DNA from: Nissolia schottii
Lineage: Eukaryota > Streptophyta > Magnoliopsida > Fabales > Fabaceae
Direction: 5' to 3'
Assembly: GCA_003254905.1 (NCBI GenBank)
Contig: QANU01108904.1
Location: 1 to 64,000, forward strand
DNA: 64,000 bases
Shown: one piece after another, positions 57,021 through 64,000 of the stretch
How positions within the stretch are numbered: the first letter of the stretch is position 1
Layout of the letters: every line of letters begins with the position of its first letter
Made by a program: the position numbers and the translations under genes
Notes under the pieces: model-generated
The model's input: the letters and a program-made list of their open reading frames with translations, nothing else
What the model was told of the DNA's origin: nothing
Databases searched by the model: none

Positions 57021-59554
57021 TATAACATCCCGAATTCTTCCCTTATAAAAATTTCGCGAAAATCCACAATTTTTGCTTAATTGAAGGCACAATCAGGACA
57101 ATTATTTGGACTAGAAAAATTATTTAGAAAATTAATTACTTCCAAACGCCAGTCAAATAATTGTTTCGTGACCTCACGGAGTGCCACGAGGTCTGTGCCA
57201 ATTTTCGTCGAAAACCAAAATTCCAGTAGGCACCCAAGGTATCTGTAAAAATTACCCTCTGGGAATAAGTTCACAAATACCTTAACCTGACATACCACTA
57301 TGATCAGGGAAATTAGTAGATCGCAGATATGTGTTAAGAATATTTTTAGGATATCCGAACACGAGCGAAAAATGACAAAACTCGATCAAAAATTTACCAG
57401 GACCCCTGAAGCCTATCCACAGGGAAGATATTTTCAAAGAAATAATAATATAATATTATAATTATAATTAAAGAGAAAAGGGAAAAGAAAAAAAGAAAAT
57501 AGAAACAGAAGCAGGGCTCTGGGCTATAAATACCCGAGCCCTTGCTACTTCACTTCACACAAGTTTCTTTCATTTTCACATACTACCGGTTCTGTTCGTG
57601 CACATCGCGATTACGCTACCGGACTTTGGAAAAATAGGGGGAACATACCTACGTGAAGAGGATATTTTCCTCATCACTTCTACTGATCCCAAATTTTAGT
57701 TTGAGGTGGGTAACCCTATGCCCACTGTCTATATGGTTATTCATATGACTGTATATGTGTAATTGCGTGTATTTGATTAGAAAAATACTTTGTAGAAATT
57801 TTCGGTTCGGGAATAAGTTGTGGAAAGAAGTTATTGTTGACTTTGATGTTTGGAAACCATAACTATACCTGTTGGATCACTAGAAAATGAGGAAAGAAGT
57901 TACGGTGACTGGCACCTGGGGAAAATGCTCTCGGGAGCCAATTTTTAACATGGTCAATCGATTTAATTCTCATGGCATTCGAATTAAAGACTCTGAGATT
58001 TCAATCGATTGAATGATTCTTTCAATCGAATGAAAGACTGAAAAGGATTTCAATCGAGTGAATTCCTCAAGCAATCGAATGAAAGAATTCTCAGGGTTCA
58101 TTCGAATGAAACCCGAGTTATTCGAATACTTCCTGAAGAACTTGAATTTTTAACTGTTCTATGGGATCTAACAAGTATAGATATGTATGTTATTGTGTAT
58201 GGAAGCATGTGTCATGAGGAACCGGCCGTCGTATGACTTACGATGACCGTAGAGAACTAGAAGTCATCAGCTAACATTTAAGAAGATCATAATTGAACTC
58301 TACGGAACAATGAGTTGAACGTTGGCATCAACCCGATCTTATAGTAAAGTAAGAAAGAATAATAAAGCTTAGAATTTACAGTCAAGTCAGTTGTCTAGTA
58401 CGTCCCCAAGTGTGGACAAAGCAAGTCTATCCCCAAGCGTGGATAGGATATCCCCAAGTGTGGATAACATGAGTCAGTTCCCAAGTGTGAACAAAGTCAG
58501 TCTATCCCCAAGCGTGGATAGGAGGTCCCCAAGTGTGGACAATTCCCAAGTGTGAACCAAGTAAGACTATCCCTAACTATGGATAGGTCCCCAAGCGTGG
58601 ACGAAGTGAGTCTGTCCCCAAGTGTGGACAAGAAGATAGGTCAAGAAGGACGCGTGAGTAAAGCCAGAATCCCCCACATGCATAAGATATGTGAATTATA
58701 TGAGTAGAATTATATGAGTATGTAAGCATGTATATGTACATATATGATGGGACTTGTCGAGTGAAACAATATCACGAGACTTCCCTCCAGAGTATAAGTC
58801 ACGTGGGTGGGTGTTCATAGGACATGATACCTAGAAGATCAGGATTAAAAAGCACGAATCCATAGGTAATGTAAAGATTAGAAAATCCTCAGTCACCTAG
58901 TAAAGTAGATAAAGCTATTTAGGACCTAGACAAAGATAATAATCAGTAGGGTTCTAGTATGCATGACACCTAGAGATCTCCTGAGTAGCCTGGAAGATAA
59001 GGGAGTAACAAAACGATAGGTAACACTAGGGACTTCCACTGAGGACGAAGAGTTCTCACTCCCATTCCTTATGGGTCTAGGTATGCAAAGCGGGTGGATC
59101 GACGAGCGAGGAGCGTGGTAGGCGACGAATGACCAGAGCAGAACAGTTCCCGGACGGAGCAAAGTGACCACATTCGTGATAGGTTGATAGATATTTTGTA
59201 CCATGATCTATGACTCTTGATAACTATTTGTGTAATTACTTATTAATAAACAATGTGTAATTATATGTTGGACCTTGGTTGTGCTTGTATGAATATTTAT
59301 ACTTCTCCTGGCTTATTACCACCCTAACTGCCAGATACATTAGCGTTTGTACATGTATGTTTCCTTGATCACGCACGGCTCCTAGTTTGTAAACTGATAT
59401 AGTAAAATAATGATTTTCAAAATGGTCCATATTTTCAAGTAAGGAATATTTACCAAGTTAAAAGTAAGGGCTTAAAGTAACCCAACCAAAGCAGAAAACA
59501 ACCTAGTGAGCATTGTTTACTACGTACGGGTAAACAGTTAGCTAGGGTGTTACA
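57021..59554 (+). mobile_element. Solo gypsy LTR, 2.5 kb, with target duplication CCTGA
   Basis: Starts TATAACATCCCG (first TG mutated to TA) and ends GCTAGGGTGTTACA, flanked by CCTGA at 57016-57020 and 59555-59559. Inserted in an opposite-strand LTR of the same family. Contains ATTCGAATGAAA motifs (57954-58130) and a minisatellite (58401-58632). No coding content. Confidence 0.88.
58401..58632. repeat. Ten-copy TCCCCAAGTGTGGACAA minisatellite
   Basis: Ten imperfect units of TCCCCAAG(T/C)GTGGA(C/T)A, spaced 14 to 35 bp, in the solo LTR. The homologous place in sister LTRs holds the CGAAGGGAACGCATGG array instead. Confidence 0.85.
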
Positions 59555-60706
59555 CCTGACGCCATACCAATCATAGAATTCAGTTTCCGAAACCATTCCT
59601 TATCTTTTTCTCAAGCCGCTCAGCGATCCAGTACAGACCACTCAGTGCCCTGAGTGTAAAAACACTGTGCGATGGCATAACCATTCAGGCTGCTCAGCGG
59701 ACCTCTCAAGCCGCTCAATGCCCTGGGCGTGATGCATGTCCACAGCTTTGTTATTTTTCCTTTTCTTCACCTGCTCCCCAAAACACTCCCATGCACACTT
59801 CTTAGGGTTCCACCACAGGTTTCAACAATCACAATATAACAAGTTCTAGCTCAAAGAACAAGTCAAAACCATTCATGCATCATTAACTTATCGTCTATTA
59901 CATAACTCATAACAATTCACATAATCACATACAATCACATAGAGGTCACCAAGAGGTGAGCAAGCTAGATTTACCCACTTTCTTGGAGTCTTGTGGGTGC
60001 TTAGGAGGGTAAGGCAAGGTTTCCAAGAGTGCATAGCTTTCCTTGCTAGTTTTCCGGTTTCGGCAGCGTAACGGCAGGGTTTCTGAATGGAACGAATTTA
60101 AGTAAAAACTAAGAGATGAGAAAGTGAGGAAATAAAAAGCCATGGAGGGCTATTTATAGGCCTCAAGGCCATGTGGCCTTGGCATTTCTTGGCCACAAAA
60201 TTAAATGGAAAAAAGAAAAAGGAAAATAAAAGGATAAGAATGCTTTGTCATCTTTTCCTTTTTGACCAAAATGCTTGGTCCACATAAGGGGAGAGAAATC
60301 ATGAGAGAGGCTGATTGCCTTGGGCCATGGCGCCCACTTTTTAGTTCGGTTTGGTCGTGTTTGGTCGTACGCTGTCCGGGTGCTTCGCGTAGGACTGTTT
60401 GAAAAATATTTTGATCCCACCATCATGATCTCTTAATGATTCTAGTGAGGAATTTTAGGTTCATCCAAGGTATTTGTAAATTTATATTCATAAAAGTATT
60501 CTTTACAGATACCTTTGATGTACGATTAAATTCCAACGGCGAAAGGCGATAAATCTAGTGTCTAATTTTTGCGGAATTGCGAACTATTGCTTTATTTGGT
60601 GCTTTTGGGAGAGAAAATTGGGATTTGAAATTCTAATCTAATTATATTACTTATATATATATTTATTATGCGAAATCTTTGTAAAGGAAATAATCGGGAT
60701 GTTACA

Positions 60707-62749
60707 GAGGTGGCAGTGGCGGCGTCAGCTAGAACGACGGCTGTGGCGAGAGTGGTGATTTGGAGAGTTGGAGAGTTTGGGAGTACTATTGGTTGGAGAG
60801 AATGGGGCTGCCGCAGGGGGAGGAGCTTTTAAAGAAATGGCGTTTCAGGTTACCATCGGACATATCTGACGATAGCGTGAAATTAATTGACTGAGATGTG
60901 AACGTTAAAGAAGACGTGTCGATTGTTATTCTGAGCCGGTTACTGTCAGACATCTCTGACGGTACCTTTACAATTATTGTTTCGAGGCACGACCTCAAAC
61001 TTTTGCATCGGTTGCTATTCCGAGGCCGTCACCGTCGACTATTTCCGACGGTAACACGTGCAATTATTGTTTCAAAGAACGAGCTCAAACTTTTGTTCCG
61101 TCGGATGGATCCGACAGTAACTATTTATCTAAGGGTTTATGGTTTAGGGTTTAGGGTTTATGTTAGTACTTTATCGTCAGTGTTGGCCGACGGTAACCTT
61201 TTCTCATTACCGTCATCCCACTTACCGACGATAATGTCTTTGTTTCTAATTTTTTTCATGTTTTTATTTAACATATAATTTTTTCCTAATTTTTTCTTTT
61301 AGACATTTAATTTATTTTTTAAATTATTATTTATTTTTAATTTAATTATTATTTAATTATTATTGATTTAGGTATAACATAAATATTATTAATTGAATAA
61401 ACTAACAAACTAAACAAATAAAAAAAATTTAATTGAATATATCACATATATTACAAACTAAAAAATTAAAAAAAATTACATTAATTAAAAGTTTAAATTA
61501 AAAAACTACAAACTAAAACATCATTCTCCTAAATCGGTGGGAGTCCATCCCAGTTTAGCTTCAAGGCCGCCATACCAATTTAGCTTCATGCAAGGTCCTC
61601 ATCCTAGTTTAGCTTCAAGGTCGCTATCTCGGTTCGGGGGTTGGAGAGGTTGTGAGACTCATTGATTATGCACAGTGATTTATGCAAGGAAAATGTTACC
61701 TTCGCATCTACTCGTAACACTGATGAGAAGTATGATGGATTTTGTAGAGGGAAGAATGCACTCAATTGCCTAAACCATAAACCATATATTCTTGTTCCCC
61801 ATACTTCTTTCCCGACCCAATTTTATGCCCCGATAGAGCACAACTTTCGTAGCGGGAAGAATGTACTCAATTGCATAGAGAAAACCATATTCTTCTTCCC
61901 CGATTTGATGCCCCGATAGAGCTGGTGCATGCAGGCGTCGACGATGGTGAAAGGGTGGCATAAATGGTGGCGCGATGAGTTTGAGAGAGTGTGAGAGTTT
62001 GGAGAGGATGGAAGAGACGCTGCGAGGGAGGGGCTTTTAAAGCAATCGGGGTTCCTATTACAGTCAGACTTAACCGATGGTAACACATCGGTAACGGATA
62101 CTATTTAATGGTGGTTTGAACATTGGGGAAGACGAGTTTTTCCGAGGAGATTACAGTTGGATTGTTCCGACGGTAACACTCGGTAACGGATAGTATTTAT
62201 TGTTGCTTTGAAGGTTGGGGAAGATGAGTAATCTGAGGCGGTTACCATCGGTCTTACCTGACAGTAACGTATCGATAACGAACACTATTTATTTCTTCTT
62301 TGAATGTTGGGAAAGACGCGCTGGTTAATTTTTGAGGTTGTTACCGTCAGATGGGACCGATGGTAAACACCCACATTTATTGCGTAAACTTGTAATTACT
62401 GAGGACGTTACCGTCGGACGTGACCGATGGTAACAGACAGTGGTGAAAACGTGGTAGTTTATGATTAGTGGTACTTTACCGTCTACTGTTACTAACGGTA
62501 AAGTTTTTAATTTTTTAAAACTAAATCCTCACACCATTATCGTCGGTCGTCACCGACGGTAAGTTTTTCGCACCTTTTCCCGCGAACAATTACCGTTTAT
62601 TTTACCGGCAACGTGGTTAGCCGACGGTAATATGGTTCTTTCTTCTCAGTTATTTATGGGCGAACCGGTTACCGTCGGATGTGTTCCGTTATTCGATGGT
62701 AATACCGTCGGCGTCATGTCCGACGGTAATAATCAAATTTCTTGTAGTG
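60707..62749. mobile_element. CACTA-type transposon end(s) with subterminal repeats
   Basis: The right end AAATTTCTTGTAGTG (62749) is the complement of CACTACAAGAAATTT, the classic CACTA terminus. Inward are many inverted ACCGTCGG...CCGACGGT pairs, the subterminal repeats where CACTA transposases bind. A module (GGAGGAGCTTTTAAAG then ACC(A/G)TCGG repeats) occurs twice in the same direction (about 60770-61250 and 61980-62749). The left terminus is not found; the LTR at 60706 probably cut it off. No transposase is visible. ORFs at 60898-61278 and 61662-61919 run through repeats and are not credible genes. Confidence 0.75.
61130..61162. repeat. Short telomere-like TTTAGGG run
   Basis: AGGGTTTATGGTTTAGGGTTTAGGGTTTATG contains two perfect and two one-base-variant units of the plant telomere heptamer, within CACTA subterminal sequence. 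Confidence 0.7.
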
Positions 62750-64000
62750 TAGATTCCCAAAATAAATTACAAAAATGTTTGGTTGATATTAAATATTTCT
62801 AGAAACATATGCGTTAATTATTAAAAAAACCTTTAAAAAATAAAATTCTATTAATTATTATTTTATTTTTTAAAATAAAAATTACATTTCTAAAATATAA
62901 AAATAAACAATTATAAAATTTTCAACTTTTACTAAGTAGCATAAAGTTAGAAATTAATTTTTAAAATCTTCAACTCATCTAAATTAATTAAATAAAGCAC
63001 TAAAAAAAGTCAAAGTAACTTCTACATTATTATAACAAAAGATAGTCAACATCAACATAAACATAACAAATGATAGTTATTGTAATATTGTTTCTGTGAG
63101 ACGATACGTGCCAAGAAGAAAACAAAATTGTGTAGAAAAACCAAATAATAGTGAGGATACATTGATCTTAACCAAATAATAGTGATGATAATTTAGTATT
63201 TTTGCACGTTAATTTCATTCCCAAGATATGTAGGGACAAATTCAGGGGGTTTTGTAGGGGCTGCGGGCCCTCGACAAAATCTATAAATTTTCTATATATA
63301 TATATATATAGAACTTTATATATATATATATAGAACTTTATGTATGTTATAACATGAAAATTGTGGTAGCCTAGTGGTAGATTTTGTATGTAATGTAGGT
63401 TACTAAACTTTTGATCTCTCATTCTACTGCTAAAAGTTTCAGTTTTTCTTTTTTGTAATCATTTAAATTTTAACCAGCTAAAACGCTCATCTCACCCTAT
63501 AAATTTTATTATAAGTTTTACACTTTTGCTTTACTCTTTCCTCCCTTTACTCTTAGTTATGAAAGTTTAATGAAAAATTAAACTATAATAAATTGTAAAG
63601 TGTTTATCTCTATTTGCACTCACGTAGAAGAATATAAAAAATTATGCTTAAATTATCAATGTGATTTAGTAGAATCATTTTATCTCGTTCAATTCACTAA
63701 GCATCACACAAGCTTAACATTATCAAATTGATGTTATGTCAATCTCTGAGTTATATGTACTAATTGTTTATAAGAATAATTTATAATATTTTTTAATTTA
63801 TTGTTTTATTTATTTGATATTGACTCTTTTCATTTCAAATGTTATTATTAATAGGCCTTTTTAAGTGTGAATAATGGTAAAAATAAACTCAAAATAAAAT
63901 GAAAATGTTTTGATTTTGTTAATAGTCTTTTCACTTATAAAGTAAGAGGATTATTAAAAAATTGACAATGAAAAGTTTTATATTGACTAATTTTATAATT
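62750..64000. other. AT-rich intergenic DNA
   Basis: No gene, RNA or transposon boundary is supported. The frame at 63168-63422 runs through a simple repeat and is not credible. Confidence 0.5.
63292..63334. repeat. Two (TA)n runs separated by GAACTT
   Basis: TATATATATATATATATAGAACTT is followed by a second run and GAACTT again, a duplicated microsatellite. Confidence 0.85.

Larger units (their letters stand above)
55440..60706 (-). mobile_element. 5' gypsy LTR, - strand, split by a solo LTR
   Basis: Starts TGAAACACCGTAGC two bases after the primer-binding site and ends ATCGGGATGTTACA at 60706. Removing the insert 57021-59559 leaves about 2.73 kb. Belongs with the gag piece at 54990-55330. 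GCCGCTCAGCG-type motifs (56955-57008, 59611-59735) lie on both sides of the insert. Small frames such as 56524-56751 are not genes. Confidence 0.75.

Noticed and set aside
58401-58632. CRISPR-like array of regularly repeated words
   Set aside because: Repeats are short, imperfect and irregularly spaced inside a plant LTR, with no spacers of constant length and no cas genes.

Overview
This window is eukaryotic nuclear DNA from a flowering plant, most likely a legume. The gene exons are intron-split with GT...AG borders. The two host proteins read like legume proteins from memory, and the repeats (copia LTRs with TAATCGATTA motifs, long Tekay-like gypsy LTRs, hAT, MULE and CACTA relics) are those of a repeat-rich legume chromosome. 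Nothing bacterial, no CRISPR array and no operon is present. Species cannot be fixed without a database search.

Only two convincing host genes are present. (1) On the + strand, a five-exon gene (7012-20728; 578 aa after splicing, no internal stop) encodes a UBE3D-like, HECT_2-type ubiquitin ligase (E2-binding protein). Its third intron is about 10.9 kb and is packed with a copia relic, two opposed hAT transposase relics, a copia-type solo LTR, a gypsy pol remnant and two MITEs. (2) On the - strand, a four-exon SABATH methyltransferase gene (37469-34262; 371 aa, intact) is closest to salicylate/benzoate carboxyl methyltransferases.

Layout: 1-3670, edges of three LTR retrotransposons; 4068-4586, MITE; 4789-4973, intact SINE; 5256-6340, simple repeat, assembly gap and a MULE-like repeat; 7012-20728, UBE3D-like gene; 21494-33780, nested gypsy LTR elements including one complete gag-only element (24475-30597) with 5-bp target duplications; 34262-37469, SABATH gene; 38501-60706, a pile of one long-LTR gypsy superfamily in both orientations, including solo LTRs of 3.6, 2.8 and 2.5 kb; 60707-62749, CACTA-type terminal sequence ending in TTTCTTGTAGTG; 62750-64000, AT-rich intergenic DNA.

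The most interesting material is in the long-LTR gypsy family. Its LTRs (2.5-3.6 kb) carry different short-motif arrays at apparently corresponding positions, an acidic ORF in two members only, and one non-autonomous member that has lost everything except part of gag. Three single-N gaps (5721, 29805, 55168) each sit at a suspicious junction, so local structure there should not be trusted.
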